Positions 26,401 to 36,217 are shown, counted from the stretch's first letter. The stretch: DNA of 64,000 nt from Gammaproteobacteria bacterium (GCA_005799745.1 SYFY01000187.1:1-64000); one strand, 5' to 3'. The notes: generated by a model not told the origin, from the letters alone. Numbers and translations: made by a program.

Positions 26401-29178
26401 ATGAGTCAGCAGCATTTGCCTTTCTTTCGACTGAAAAAAGTCGTTCAAGCATCGAGTTCCAAATTCACAGGCTTTCGTGAACTGCATCCACGGATCGCGC
26501 TGGCGATTCTTCTAGGTGGGTTCGGTCCACCGGTCGCGCTGGCTGCCGAAGACGAGGAGGGCTCGAGTTCAACCGCCCTTGAAGAAATCGTGGTCACAGC
26601 AACACGACGTGAAGCCAGTGCTCAGGATGTTGCGGTGCCGGTGACCGCCGTTTCCGGGGAAGCACTCGAACGAGCCTTTGCCCAGGATCTACGAGACCTC
26701 ACCGCTGCGGCGCCTAACGTGCAGCTCGAACCCGTGGGAATCTTCCAGAACTCGGCATCGTTTTTTATACGTGGCCAAGGCACGGGTGATATCGAATCTG
26801 CGTCCGATTCGAAGGTCACCATCTTTGTCGATGACGTAGTCCAAGCCCGTGTTTCCACGGCGCTGTCGGACTTCGTCGATATCAGCCTCGTAGAAATTCT
26901 GCGCGGCCCTCAAGGAACTTTGTTTGGGCGCAACACCATCGCTGGAGCGGTGCAGGTGCGCCACAACGCGCCAGAGCTCGATGAATGGGGCGCATCCGCA
27001 TCAGCGCAGATTGGCGATTTCGGCCGGCGCGATATCAAGCTCATCGCCAACATGCCCATCGGCGACACGATGGCCGCGCGTCTGGCGGTGAAGGACACGC
27101 AACACGACGGTTATTGGAAAAACACCCATAACGGCAAGGACCGGGGGGGCACGGATCGCATTACGGTGTTGCCGTCGTTTCGTATTCAGCCAAATGAAGG
27201 TCTCGATATCGTGCTGCGCGGGGAATACAACAAGACCCGCGACGATACCTACATGACTCAACAGCACCATTATTGCCGCAACAATCCACGCAATCTTTTT
27301 CTCGGTGGGCCGCTGGACAACGACCTGGTGGTGACCACGCAGACGCTGTTCAACCTCATCGTTCTTGGCCAGGCACCGCTGACGGCGGCCGACAACGCCG
27401 CCAAAATCTGTGCGACACCGTTCGGGCGTGGCTCGGTGGATGACGAATACACGGCCAACGACAGTGAAGACCGTGGTCAGGGCGCGAACCTCGAGATATG
27501 GGGTGCCACCGCGCAAATCACCCAGGACATCGGCGATCTCGGTACATTGACCTACGTCGGCAACTACCGCGAAGTGCGTGAAGACATCATCTTCACCATT
27601 GATGCGGCGCCACATGACCTCTTCGCGGGTCGTCGTATTCAGGATCATTACCAGACCTCTCACGAGGTGCGATTCGCGTCAGACTTCTCTGACCGGTTTG
27701 ATTTCGTGGCAGGTGCATATTACTTCGAGCAGGAATACACGATGAAGCAGGAATCCTTCGGGATTCTGTTTGCGCCGAACATCATCTTCGGGCCTTCGCC
27801 AGCACCCACGTTTACGAGCCCAGTGACGCAAGGACAGGCGGGGTTCAGCAATCAGGAGAACAGCGCGTGGGCGGTCTTCGCGCAGGCCAACTGGCACGCG
27901 ACCGAAGACCTGACGTTTACGGTGGGCGGTCGATACACCTCCGAACGCAAGGACTTCAAGCACTGTGCAGTCGGCTCAGGAGATCCGACTCGCTCGGTGA
28001 AGCAACAAACCCGGGCCTGTCTCAACGTGCCGGCGTTTGTCGTCGATCTGACCCGCCCTCCGGTCCCGGGTACCCCCACGCCGCTCTTTCAACTCAGGCC
28101 CGCCATTGGTCGTGACGCGAGTGGCGGTGTGATTGGGGGGTGTCGACCGGTGCTCGATCCGGCTGGAGGACCAATCCGCTGTAACAACCGCCTTGGTGGC
28201 TCAGAAGAGTGGACCGACTTTACGCCCATGGCCGGTGTGACCTATCAGTTCACGGACGACATCATGGCCTACCTCACCTACACCGAAGGCTTTACCGCGG
28301 GTGGGTTCAATGGCCGTGGAGGTTCGATCTCAACCATCGGGCCGTATGAGCCGGAAAAGGCTGACAACTTCGAGCTGGGGCTCAAATCCGAGTGGTTTGA
28401 TCGCCGGTTGCGAGCCAACATCACCGGCTTCATGACTGACGTGAAGGATTTCCAGAGCGCATTCATCCGGCCTGCGCCAGGAGGCGGAGGGCAGGAGACG
28501 ATCCAGTCAAACCTCGGTGCCCTGGAGACCAAGGGGGTTGAACTTGAACTGTCAGCGGTGCCGACCGAAGGCCTGACCCTCTGGTTCAGCACCTCCCACC
28601 TCAAAACTACCCGCAAAGGATTTTGCACCGATCCGGACGGTCCATCGGGTACCGACCCCAATACACCCCCCGCCCAGGGTGGCCCTTTCTCCCAGGGGCT
28701 GCCCATCTGCGATACGCCGGTTCGGATCAACGATGCCATTGGCAACTTCGTGGGCTGGCTGGTGCCCAATGATCTGGCTGACCTCAACCCTACGGGTCGT
28801 TCACCGAAGTGGACTTATTCCGCCGGTTTCGCTTATGAATTGCCTTGGAAAGATCTCGGCAGCTTCACTGTGAATGGTGACTGGTTGCACCAGGGAAAGC
28901 AGACGATCTCAGGCTCGCGGGTGAGTGAATTGGAAGGTGTGCGTCAGTTTAATGGAGACCTCATCAGCCACTTCCGCAAACCAACGGATATCTTCAACGC
29001 GTCGGTGGTCTGGCGCAGCCCGGAAACGCGCTACGAAGCATCGTTCTTCGTGAAGAACCTGACCAACGAGTTGTACGCTCAGGCGGTGACCAATGTTTCG
29101 GGTCTGCTCAATTTCCGGGTACCCAATATCCGCCGCCATTGGGGACTCGAAGTGCGGGTAAATCTCGGCGAGATTTGA
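26401..29178 (+). CDS. TonB-dependent outer-membrane receptor
   Basis: A 925-residue receptor with a long N-terminal leader, signal segment LAILLGGFGPPVALA, TonB box EEIVVTATRRE, and plug domain motifs FFIRGQGTGD and VEILRGPQGTLFGRNT. The C-terminal 700 residues form a 22-strand barrel with alternating hydrophobic strands (AYLTYTEGFTAGGFNGRGG near residue 630; final strand RRHWGLEVRVNLGEI). It takes up a large or hydrophobic substrate using energy from TonB. I chose the ATG at 26401 with GGGGAGAACA in front. It is followed by a terminator and the acyl-CoA dehydrogenase operon, which suggests it imports the catabolic substrate. Confidence 0.9.
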   Translation: MSQQHLPFFRLKKVVQASSSKFTGFRELHPRIALAILLGGFGPPVALAAEDEEGSSSTALEEIVVTATRREASAQDVAVPVTAVSGEALERAFAQDLRDLTAAAPNVQLEPVGIFQNSASFFIRGQGTGDIESASDSKVTIFVDDVVQARVSTALSDFVDISLVEILRGPQGTLFGRNTIAGAVQVRHNAPELDEWGASASAQIGDFGRRDIKLIANMPIGDTMAARLAVKDTQHDGYWKNTHNGKDRGGTDRITVLPSFRIQPNEGLDIVLRGEYNKTRDDTYMTQQHHYCRNNPRNLFLGGPLDNDLVVTTQTLFNLIVLGQAPLTAADNAAKICATPFGRGSVDDEYTANDSEDRGQGANLEIWGATAQITQDIGDLGTLTYVGNYREVREDIIFTIDAAPHDLFAGRRIQDHYQTSHEVRFASDFSDRFDFVAGAYYFEQEYTMKQESFGILFAPNIIFGPSPAPTFTSPVTQGQAGFSNQENSAWAVFAQANWHATEDLTFTVGGRYTSERKDFKHCAVGSGDPTRSVKQQTRACLNVPAFVVDLTRPPVPGTPTPLFQLRPAIGRDASGGVIGGCRPVLDPAGGPIRCNNRLGGSEEWTDFTPMAGVTYQFTDDIMAYLTYTEGFTAGGFNGRGGSISTIGPYEPEKADNFELGLKSEWFDRRLRANITGFMTDVKDFQSAFIRPAPGGGGQETIQSNLGALETKGVELELSAVPTEGLTLWFSTSHLKTTRKGFCTDPDGPSGTDPNTPPAQGGPFSQGLPICDTPVRINDAIGNFVGWLVPNDLADLNPTGRSPKWTYSAGFAYELPWKDLGSFTVNGDWLHQGKQTISGSRVSELEGVRQFNGDLISHFRKPTDIFNASVVWRSPETRYEASFFVKNLTNELYAQAVTNVSGLLNFRVPNIRRHWGLEVRVNLGEI

Positions 29179-29192
29179 TCCTCCTGATGGGA

Positions 29193-29219
29193 GCGGCGGC
29201 GTTATGCCGCCGCCCCTTT
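29193..29219 (+). terminator. Rho-independent terminator after the TonB receptor
   Basis: A perfect 8-bp stem GCGGCGGC (29193-29200) and GCCGCCGC (29206-29213) around a GTTAT loop, followed by CCCTTT. The T-run is weak, but the stem is strong and lies just after the receptor stop. Confidence 0.65.
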
Positions 29220-29312
29220 CCCCTGAAATCTGTCGAAAAACTCCCCGCCACCTTCTGCTGAAATTCGGGTATAGTTGCACGTAATACGCGTGTTAGCTGA
29301 AGGGGCCGATTC

Positions 29313-30512
29313 ATGGCGGATGTGGATTCATTTAGAACGGAAATCAGAGCGTGGTTGGCGGCCAATTGCCCGCCTACTTGCCAAGGCAAGAGCAACGTGT
29401 TACCGGACATGGTCTGGGGGGGCCGTCGACAGACCTGGCCGCATCCCGATGCGAAGTTGTGGTTCGACCGTTTGGTTGAGAAGGGCTTTACGGTGCCGAC
29501 CTGGCCGAAGGCATACGGCGGCGCCGGGATTTCTCCGGCTGAAAACAAAGTGCTGCAGGAAGAAATGGCTCGCATCGGCACCCGCTCGATGCTCTTCAAT
29601 TTCGGCATCGGCATGCTTGCGCCAGCACTCATGGAGTTCGCCTCGGAAGATCAGAAGCGTCTGCATCTGAACCGAACTGCCCGTGGCGAGATTCGTTGGT
29701 GTCAGGGTTATAGCGAACCGGGAGCCGGATCTGACCTGGCAAGTCTTCGTACCAGCGCGGTGCGTGATGGCGATGACTATGTGATCAATGGTCAGAAGAT
29801 CTGGACGTCGGATGCCAACGTTTCGGACTGGATTTTTTGTCTGGTGCGCACAGACCCGGAAGCACCGAAACACCTCGGCATCAGCTTTCTGTTGTTCGAT
29901 ATGGAATCGCCGGGCGTTTCCACCTCACCCATCGAACTCATCAGCGGCTCATCGCCGTTCTGTCAGACCTTCTTCGACAACGTGCGTGTTCCTGTTACCC
30001 AGCGTGTGCATACGGAAAACCGCGGCTGGGATGTCGCCAAGGCGCTGCTCAATCATGAACGTACGATGCTCGCCGATGGCGGGAGAGGCAGTGCAGCCGG
30101 CGCAGCGCGGAAGTCTCTCCTGCAAGTTGCGCGGCAGGCGATGGGCGCATCGGAAGGCCGTTTGCCCGATGCTGCGATGCGTGAAGAACTCGTCCAATGG
30201 GAAATGGATCGACTCTGTTATGAAGCCACCCTCAAACGCACGATGGATGCGGCGAAAGCCGGTAAAGGCATGGGACCTGAAGGCTCCATGTTCAAACTCT
30301 ATCTTTCCGAAATGAACCAACGGGGTGCGGACCTGCGGCAACGTATTGCGGGCCACGAAGCGCTGGTGTGGACGGGCGACGACTGCCCGGCCGATGAACG
30401 CCAGATCACCCGTGAGTGGTTGTACGGAAAGGCCTCGACGATTCTGGGGGGAACCTCCGAGATTCAGCTCAACATCATTTCCAAGCGTGTGCTTGGCTTG
30501 CCAGGCGATTGA
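29313..30512 (+). CDS. Acyl-CoA dehydrogenase, subunit A of a heteromeric pair
   Basis: A 399-residue FadE-type flavoprotein. It has the central WCQGYSEPGAGSDLASLRT and KIWTSDANVSDWIFCLVRT segments of the beta domain and a C-terminal FAD contact ILGGTSEIQLNIISKRVLGL. It belongs to the group working as a heteromer with a second ACAD (such as mycobacterial FadE28/29 or FadE26/27), which dehydrogenates steroid side chains or ring-derived acyl-CoAs. The next gene, 12 bases on, fits as the partner. Four genes (29313-34261) appear to form one operon. Confidence 0.88.
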   Translation: MADVDSFRTEIRAWLAANCPPTCQGKSNVLPDMVWGGRRQTWPHPDAKLWFDRLVEKGFTVPTWPKAYGGAGISPAENKVLQEEMARIGTRSMLFNFGIGMLAPALMEFASEDQKRLHLNRTARGEIRWCQGYSEPGAGSDLASLRTSAVRDGDDYVINGQKIWTSDANVSDWIFCLVRTDPEAPKHLGISFLLFDMESPGVSTSPIELISGSSPFCQTFFDNVRVPVTQRVHTENRGWDVAKALLNHERTMLADGGRGSAAGAARKSLLQVARQAMGASEGRLPDAAMREELVQWEMDRLCYEATLKRTMDAAKAGKGMGPEGSMFKLYLSEMNQRGADLRQRIAGHEALVWTGDDCPADERQITREWLYGKASTILGGTSEIQLNIISKRVLGLPGD

Positions 30513-30524
30513 GAGGTACACGCC

Positions 30525-31661
30525 ATGTCGTTGATTTTGACCGAAGAACAAGTCCAACTTCAGGACTCTGCGAATGCCTTTGTGGCCGACAATTGGACCG
30601 TGGGTGAACTGCGCAAACTGCGTAAGGACACCGGCAAGGGTTATCCCGAAGCACTCTGGCAAAAGGCCGCTGAACTCGGATGGCTCGCCATTCCATTTGC
30701 TGAAGAGTACGGCGGGCTCGGGCTTGGTTTTGCTGAACTGGGCGTTGTGCTCGAAGAGCTGGGCCGTGGGCTCGTCGTCTTGCCCATCGTCTCCTCGGTC
30801 GTACTTGGTGGTGGTGCCTTGCGCCTGGGTGGAACCGAAGACCAGAAAAAGGCCTGGTTACCTAAAGTCTGTGATGGCTCTGCGCTGTTGACACTGGCGT
30901 CCCAGGAAACCAGTCGCCACGACCCGTATGCCGTGCAGACGACAGCCACTCGCCAAGGCAACGGCTATGTCCTGAAAGGTCGCAAGGTACTGGTACCGGA
31001 TGGCCATGCGGCTGATGCCATCGTGGTCGTGGCCAGGACTTCCGGCGCTCTAGGTGATCGTTCCGGATTGACGCTTTTCCTAGTTGATCCTTCCGCGCCA
31101 GACGTGAAAGTGCACCGCAACCTGCTGCTCGACAGTCGTGTTGCCGCAAACGTTGAACTGAACGATGTGCGAGTCGACGCGAGTGCGGTGGTCGGTACCG
31201 TCGATCAGGGCGCGGATGTGCTTGATCAGGTGCTCGCAGAAGCAGCCGTCGCGCTATCCGCAGATATGCTGGGTGGCATCCAACAGACCTTTGAGATCAC
31301 GCTCGACTACCTCAAGGTGCGCGAGCAGTTTGGTGCCAAGATCGGATCGTTCCAGGGTTTGAAACATCGTGCGGCACGCTGGTTCTGTGAAAAGGAACTG
31401 TCGAAGTCCATCGTGCTGCAGACGCTCAGGGCGCTGGATGAGAAGGCGGAAAACGCACTGCAACTGGCAAGTGTCTGCAAGGCGCGTGTGTCGGATACGG
31501 CAAGGCTTTCCGGCAAAGAAGGTGTGCAGATGCACGGAGGTATCGGTGTCACGGATGAACATGACATTGGCCTTTTTATGAAGCGCGGCCGGGTTTCAGA
31601 GATGTTGTTCGGGGATGCGGCGTTCCACCGCAACCGGTTTGCACAGATGAAAGGTTACTGA
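30525..31661 (+). CDS. Acyl-CoA dehydrogenase, subunit B of a heteromeric pair
   Basis: A 378-residue ACAD. It contains TLASQETSRHDPYAV in place of the usual substrate loop, the alpha-domain REQFGAKIGSFQGLKHRAA, and GVQMHGGIGVTDEHDIGLFM. The latter block, together with the GGTSEIQ block in the partner, is how α2β2 ACADs share one FAD site between subunits. It starts with an ATG 12 bases after subunit A, and both should be made together. Substrate probably a branched or alicyclic acyl-CoA; not shown. Confidence 0.87.
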   Translation: MSLILTEEQVQLQDSANAFVADNWTVGELRKLRKDTGKGYPEALWQKAAELGWLAIPFAEEYGGLGLGFAELGVVLEELGRGLVVLPIVSSVVLGGGALRLGGTEDQKKAWLPKVCDGSALLTLASQETSRHDPYAVQTTATRQGNGYVLKGRKVLVPDGHAADAIVVVARTSGALGDRSGLTLFLVDPSAPDVKVHRNLLLDSRVAANVELNDVRVDASAVVGTVDQGADVLDQVLAEAAVALSADMLGGIQQTFEITLDYLKVREQFGAKIGSFQGLKHRAARWFCEKELSKSIVLQTLRALDEKAENALQLASVCKARVSDTARLSGKEGVQMHGGIGVTDEHDIGLFMKRGRVSEMLFGDAAFHRNRFAQMKGY

Positions 31662-31688
31662 CAGCCACTTTGGATGGCAGGAGAAACG

Positions 31689-32867
31689 ATGGCACGTGAT
31701 GCACTGATCGCGATGACGAAACGGGAAATCGAGAACCTCGAGAAGAACCGTATCGACCTCGCTCCGGACGTCATGAAGATCTCAACGAGCGCCTACAGTG
31801 ACCCTGAGCGCTTCAAGCTGGAAGTCGACCGCATCTTCAGGCGTGTGCCGCTTGCCCTCGGTTTTTCCAGTGAATTCCGTAACCCCGGTGACTATCGCGC
31901 ACTGACCGTTGCCGGTATGCCCGTGATCATCGTCCGTGGTGCGGATGGTGAACTGCGCGCCTTTGTGAACATGTGTAGCCATCGCGGCAACTTTGTCATC
32001 GAAGAAGGTTCGGGCAATACCCGTCGCTTCCGCTGCAACTACCATGCATGGACGTACACCACGGAAGGGCGCCTGTTTGGTGTATTTGAAGAGTCCAATT
32101 TTGGTTGTGTGAACAAGGCCGAACTCGGACTCACACCCTTGCCGATCGCCGAGCGTGCGGGGCTGGTCTGGGTGACCCTCAATCCTGAATCGACCCTCGA
32201 TATCGACCTTTTTCTCGATGGCTATGGCGAAATTCTCGAACACCTGCGCATCGATGACGCGTTTCTGGCCGATCAACACTGTCTGAATGGTCCCAACTGG
32301 AAGGTCGCCTATGACGGTTATCGGGACTTCTATCATGTACCGATACTGCATCGACAATCCTTTGGTCCTGATGGTCCGTATCAACCCGACTTCTACGCCT
32401 GGGGACCGCATGTGCGTGTCGCAACCCCGAAAGGCCACGACATGTTTAAGGGGCGACCGGAAGCGGAGTGGACGAATGATGAAATGATGCCGGGGGTGTG
32501 GACGATCTTCCCGAACGTTTCCATCGCGGGCGGTCCCGGATCGGGTTACATGTTCTCGATGATGTTTCCGGGTAAAACCGTCGGCGAGTCGTTCACCATC
32601 CAGAACTTCCTGCGCTACGGCAAACGCGAAGAACTGAATCGTCAGGATCTCGATAACTTCATGGGGTTCATGCGCACGGTCGTCGGCGAAGAGGATTACA
32701 AAACCGGCTTCCGGGTGCAGACATCACTCGCTACCGGTGCCAAAGCGTTTTCATACTTTGGTCGCAACGAAGGTGGCGGCCAGTTGTTTCACAAGTGGGT
32801 CGACGCGATGATCAATACGTCCGACGCCGATTTGCCCGAACTCTTCAGGCGTGGCGTGAAGCTTTGA
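31689..32867 (+). CDS. Rieske non-haem iron oxygenase, alpha subunit (second of four)
   Basis: A 392-residue oxygenase. Rieske ligands are in CSHRGNFVIEEGSG and CNYHAWTY; the iron site has Asp and two His in YDGYRDFYHVPILHRQ. The ATG at 31689 is preceded by CAGGAGAAACG, a strong ribosome site; an upstream in-frame start at 31674 has none. It follows the acyl-CoA dehydrogenase pair by 27 bases and precedes another Rieske gene by 44, so it is in the same operon. Similar alpha-only enzymes act on aromatic acids, steroids or terpenes. Confidence 0.9.
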   Translation: MARDALIAMTKREIENLEKNRIDLAPDVMKISTSAYSDPERFKLEVDRIFRRVPLALGFSSEFRNPGDYRALTVAGMPVIIVRGADGELRAFVNMCSHRGNFVIEEGSGNTRRFRCNYHAWTYTTEGRLFGVFEESNFGCVNKAELGLTPLPIAERAGLVWVTLNPESTLDIDLFLDGYGEILEHLRIDDAFLADQHCLNGPNWKVAYDGYRDFYHVPILHRQSFGPDGPYQPDFYAWGPHVRVATPKGHDMFKGRPEAEWTNDEMMPGVWTIFPNVSIAGGPGSGYMFSMMFPGKTVGESFTIQNFLRYGKREELNRQDLDNFMGFMRTVVGEEDYKTGFRVQTSLATGAKAFSYFGRNEGGGQLFHKWVDAMINTSDADLPELFRRGVKL

Positions 32868-32911
32868 GCCACGCCCCCACCACTAACGTCTAACCAGCGG
32901 AGTCCATCAAC

Positions 32912-34261
32912 ATGGCGGAAGCGCCGATCACCAAAGACATCCAGCGTTGGCCGACACAACAACTGCGCGGCCACCGGATAGAAGGCTGGCGGTACACCAA
33001 CAAAGAATTTGCACGGAAAGAGTGGGAGGGCATGTGGACCAAGGTCTGGTTGCTGCTCGGTCGCGAATCAGAGCTGCCGAAACACGGCGATTGGCAGATG
33101 GAAGAAGTAGGGCCTGAACAGATTCTGATGGTTCGGCAGAAAGACGGATCGGTGAAGGCTTTCTACAACATCTGCCAGCACCGGGGTAACCCGCTCGTTA
33201 CCGGCGAAAAGGGCTCGGTAAAACGTTTTGTGTGCAAGTACCACAGCTGGGCATTCATGCCTGACGGCGCCTTGAACTTTGCGCCGGATGCCGAGGATTT
33301 TCCGGAAGGCAATCCCTGCCAGAACGTGCGTCTCGAAGAACTGCGCTGCGAGACCTTTGCCGGATTTGTCTGGGTCAACATGGACCCGAACTGTGTTTCG
33401 TTGAAGGAGTACCTCGGTCCGATCTGGGACGACTGGAGCCGCTGGGAACTGCACAAGTGGAAGCGTTATGTGGGCCTTACCACGACGTTGCCCTGCAACT
33501 GGAAGGTGGTACTCGACAACTTCAATGAGTCCTATCACGTGCCGACGGTACACATGGGCGCGACCATCGAGACCAACCGTCGCAAGGTCAACGGCAACAT
33601 CAACACCAACATCTACGACACGTTGTTCGACCTTTCCAACGAAGGCCACAACCGCATGGTGATGCAGGGTGGTTTTGGTGTGGCCCAGTTTGAAAAAGAT
33701 GGCACGCCGAAAGAGCCACTCAAGTCATTGTTGGCACATTGGGACATCGAGCCGACACTGGTTCGCGAGAACCCCGAAAACGGCCGCAAGATTCTCCAGG
33801 ACGCGAAGCGTCGCGTGGGCCAGGAGCGGGGTTATACCCACTACGATAACCTGCCCGATGAAGCCCTGACGGATGCCTTCCACTACACGCTGTTCCCGAA
33901 CTTCGCAGTGTCGGTGTGGGCGGACGGTTTTCACTTCCTGCGGGCGCGACCGCACTACAACGATCCCGAACAGTGTGTGTTCGACAACTGGTGGTACTGC
34001 TCCCAGCCCGAAGGCGAAACCCATCCGGTCTCAACCATGGTCGGGCCGTTTCCGCGAGATGCAGAAAACCCCCATGTGGTATTTAAAGTCGGTGAAGTCT
34101 CGATGGGCAAAACCATCGACGAAGACATTGCCGTGTTCGTGCGCCAGCAGACCGGTTTCCGGTCACGCGGGTTTAAAGGCGTTTACCTGGCGAATCAGGA
34201 AAACCGGGTACGTCGTTATCACGAACTGATTGACGACTATATTGAGGTGCGCCGGCCTTAA
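32912..34261 (+). CDS. Rieske non-haem iron oxygenase, alpha subunit (third of four)
   Basis: A 449-residue oxygenase. Rieske ligands in CQHRGNPLVTGEKG and CKYHSWAF; iron-site His pair in NFNESYHVPTVHMGA. It is longer than its upstream neighbour and clearly not a duplicate: the two share fold and motifs but differ in most other positions. It is the last gene of the operon with the acyl-CoA dehydrogenase pair. Two alpha subunits in tandem could be two different hydroxylases or a heteromer; nothing in the sequence decides. Confidence 0.9.
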   Translation: MAEAPITKDIQRWPTQQLRGHRIEGWRYTNKEFARKEWEGMWTKVWLLLGRESELPKHGDWQMEEVGPEQILMVRQKDGSVKAFYNICQHRGNPLVTGEKGSVKRFVCKYHSWAFMPDGALNFAPDAEDFPEGNPCQNVRLEELRCETFAGFVWVNMDPNCVSLKEYLGPIWDDWSRWELHKWKRYVGLTTTLPCNWKVVLDNFNESYHVPTVHMGATIETNRRKVNGNINTNIYDTLFDLSNEGHNRMVMQGGFGVAQFEKDGTPKEPLKSLLAHWDIEPTLVRENPENGRKILQDAKRRVGQERGYTHYDNLPDEALTDAFHYTLFPNFAVSVWADGFHFLRARPHYNDPEQCVFDNWWYCSQPEGETHPVSTMVGPFPRDAENPHVVFKVGEVSMGKTIDEDIAVFVRQQTGFRSRGFKGVYLANQENRVRRYHELIDDYIEVRRP

Positions 34262-34270
34262 CCCACCGCT

Positions 34271-34303
34271 TCACTGCTGAGCGATGAATTCGTTCAGCAG
34301 TGA
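34271..34303 (+). terminator. Possible terminator or attenuator hairpin after the Rieske operon
   Basis: TCACTGCTGA (34271-34280) and TCAGCAGTGA (34294-34303) form a perfect 10-bp stem with a 13-base loop containing GAATTC. There is no T-run after it, so it may be a rho-dependent or RNA-stabilising hairpin. It lies 10 bases after the operon stop. Confidence 0.5.
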
Positions 34304-34368
34304 TCGCCTTGACCTTGAGCGAAGAATCTCGTGTTTAGAAAGCCCAGTGCCCTGCAGGCGTAGCTCGC

Positions 34369-34794
34369 TTAGAGCGTTGTCTGCGTTAACGATTTTTGAA
34401 TGTCCAGATTTAGATTTCGAACCCAGATATTGTAGTTGCTATGAATCTTGCCGTCTTTGTACTTGAGATTCTGGCTGTCTTTGTAGGTAATTGAGTAGCC
34501 GGCGTCTGTCCACTTGATGTCCACCGTCGCGGAATGTTTGCGGACGTTGATGGTCGCTTCGAGGTGTCTGTCAGTAACTTTTTTACTCAGCCATCCACGT
34601 TGCTTGCCACCCATAACGATGGCGTTTTCAATCTTGCCAGGATCAATCCCTTGCGGAATCGGTGCACTTTCGACGTTTTCAATGGGATGCGTGCGCGCGT
34701 GACCGAGCGTGGGTGCAATTGCACACAACGCGAATAGTGCGAGTACCAGGAACCGAAACGAGAACAATGAAGAATGAACTGCTGCCGGGGCCAT
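34369..34794 (-). CDS. Exported hypothetical protein
   Basis: A 141-residue protein with a clear signal peptide (FLVLALFALCAIAPTLGHA) and a small mature domain containing KQRGWLSKKVTDRHLEATI and KWTDAGYSITYKDSQNLKYK. It has no cysteine in the mature part and no recognised domain, though the pattern of short charged beta strands is common in periplasmic proteins of this group. It lies downstream of the PhyH gene on the same strand, 60 bases away. Confidence 0.65.
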   Translation of the reverse strand: MAPAAVHSSLFSFRFLVLALFALCAIAPTLGHARTHPIENVESAPIPQGIDPGKIENAIVMGGKQRGWLSKKVTDRHLEATINVRKHSATVDIKWTDAGYSITYKDSQNLKYKDGKIHSNYNIWVRNLNLDIQKSLTQTTL

Positions 34795-34854
34795 AGGAAC
34801 ACTGGCTGCGAGGATTGGATGGATGATTCTAGTTTGCGATCAGGCCGATTGTCA

Positions 34855-35640
34855 TTAGCGAGGCGAGTGTCCATTCACCAACCCAAGTCCTTCGCTTTTC
34901 CACGCCAGCAAAGTGAGAAGTTCGTCGGTAGCGTGTTCGAGTACCCAGGGACTTAGTGAGAGAAACCAGTTTTCTTGAGGACGATAAATCGGCCTGGAGT
35001 ACCATCCGAAAAGCGCAGCGCGGGTTCGGTCGGTCGTATGGTTTTCTCCAGTTCGATGCCAAAGCCGGCTCTCGAAAATCACCATAGTGCCTGCGGGAGC
35101 AGCGACTGCGATGGAGGCATCACCGTCCTCAGGCCGCGGTGAACGATTGAAGCGGTGACTTCCGGGTACGAATCGCGTGGCGCCGTTATCTTCGGTGAAA
35201 TCATCGAGCAACCAGGTGACATTACATCCCTGAGGCGCTGCCGCCCACGGCTCCGGAACAAAGACCTGGTCAGCATGTAACACCCCTCCGGCACTTCCAG
35301 GGAGCGTGATGTTGGCCGAAAAATTTCCGAGGAGACACGGCCAACCTAGCGTCGCCTTCACCAATCGCAGAGCGAGTGGGTGTTGCACGAGATCCACGAA
35401 CACCGGATCCCGTGAAAGGACATTCCAGACACGGTGGTTACCGTCACCATGATCGAGGGCGAAGCCTCGTTGTCGGGTTCCGCGAGACTCATCCAAACGA
35501 GCGGCACGATAGAGTGCTGCTCGTACCTCGGCGAGCAGTGGTGGTGACAAAATTTCCGACACAAAACAAATCCCCGCACGGGCGAGGTCGGCTTCAGCTT
35601 GAGCTGGATCGTCGGTCAGCTTGGGCCACTCAGCGATCAT
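34855..35640 (-). CDS. Phytanoyl-CoA dioxygenase (PhyH) family Fe(II)/2-oxoglutarate oxygenase
   Basis: A 261-residue enzyme of the PhyH superfamily. The iron ligands His and Asp are in GGVLHADQVFVPEP, the distal His in LWHRTGENHTTDRTRAAL, which also has the Arg for 2-oxoglutarate. RFVPGSHRFNRSP is the family-specific segment. Such enzymes hydroxylate acyl-CoAs, alcohols or small terpenoids. Its location between Rieske and flavoprotein genes suggests a catabolic or tailoring role. Substrate unknown. Confidence 0.88.
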   Translation of the reverse strand: MIAEWPKLTDDPAQAEADLARAGICFVSEILSPPLLAEVRAALYRAARLDESRGTRQRGFALDHGDGNHRVWNVLSRDPVFVDLVQHPLALRLVKATLGWPCLLGNFSANITLPGSAGGVLHADQVFVPEPWAAAPQGCNVTWLLDDFTEDNGATRFVPGSHRFNRSPRPEDGDASIAVAAPAGTMVIFESRLWHRTGENHTTDRTRAALFGWYSRPIYRPQENWFLSLSPWVLEHATDELLTLLAWKSEGLGLVNGHSPR

Positions 35641-35657
35641 GAAATTCCGTTCAGGCT

Positions 35658-36065
35658 TTAGTTCGAAACTGGATCGAGCCGCAAGATCCTGCGCGGCGGG
35701 AATCCAGTGAGAAATCGAAATCCAAGCCCCAGAGGTCGAGCCGAATCCACCACCGTGTATTCGTCCATGTTGGTAATTTCAACGGCGAGGTAAGGCGCGG
35801 TCTGTCCATCGACTTCGACTGTGACCTCAGGATTAGCGATCGTTTGTGAATACCAGGCCCTTGGCCAGTGATTAACCGCCACATAGAGTTTGTCATCGTG
35901 AGAAATGCGGGCGAGTACACGTGTGTGCGGCTTGCCATCATCCAGCGTGGTGATGCGCAGCGTGCCGTCATTGGTGGGTTGGTAATAGCCGAGCAGTGAC
36001 TCAAAGACCGTGACGATACCGGCATACACGGCCAGCAGAATCAGCAGGATTTTCAGCAGCTTCAT
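35658..36065 (-). CDS. Deazaflavin-dependent nitroreductase-like membrane-anchored protein (DUF385-type)
   Basis: A 135-residue protein with an N-terminal membrane helix (LLKILLILLAVYAGIVTVF) and a split-barrel domain: RVLARISHDDKLYVAVNHWP, RAWYSQTIANPEVTVEVDGQ. That pattern resembles F420/FMN-binding DUF385 proteins. The ATG at 36065 has GAGGGGACT upstream. It precedes the PhyH gene by 17 bases on the same strand, so they are likely cotranscribed. Cofactor and reaction not determined. Confidence 0.72.
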   Translation of the reverse strand: MKLLKILLILLAVYAGIVTVFESLLGYYQPTNDGTLRITTLDDGKPHTRVLARISHDDKLYVAVNHWPRAWYSQTIANPEVTVEVDGQTAPYLAVEITNMDEYTVVDSARPLGLGFRFLTGFPPRRILRLDPVSN

Positions 36066-36217
36066 CAATAGTCCCCTCGTTATTCTGGGAAGGCTCCATG
36101 ACCACGAGAGCGGCGTGGTGATGCTTCACCCGATCTTACCCGCCTTTACAACGTTCGCGCTTCGGACTTTAGGGCATCGGGTGTACATTCCGACACAACA
36201 CGGGTTGAGGAGGGGTT

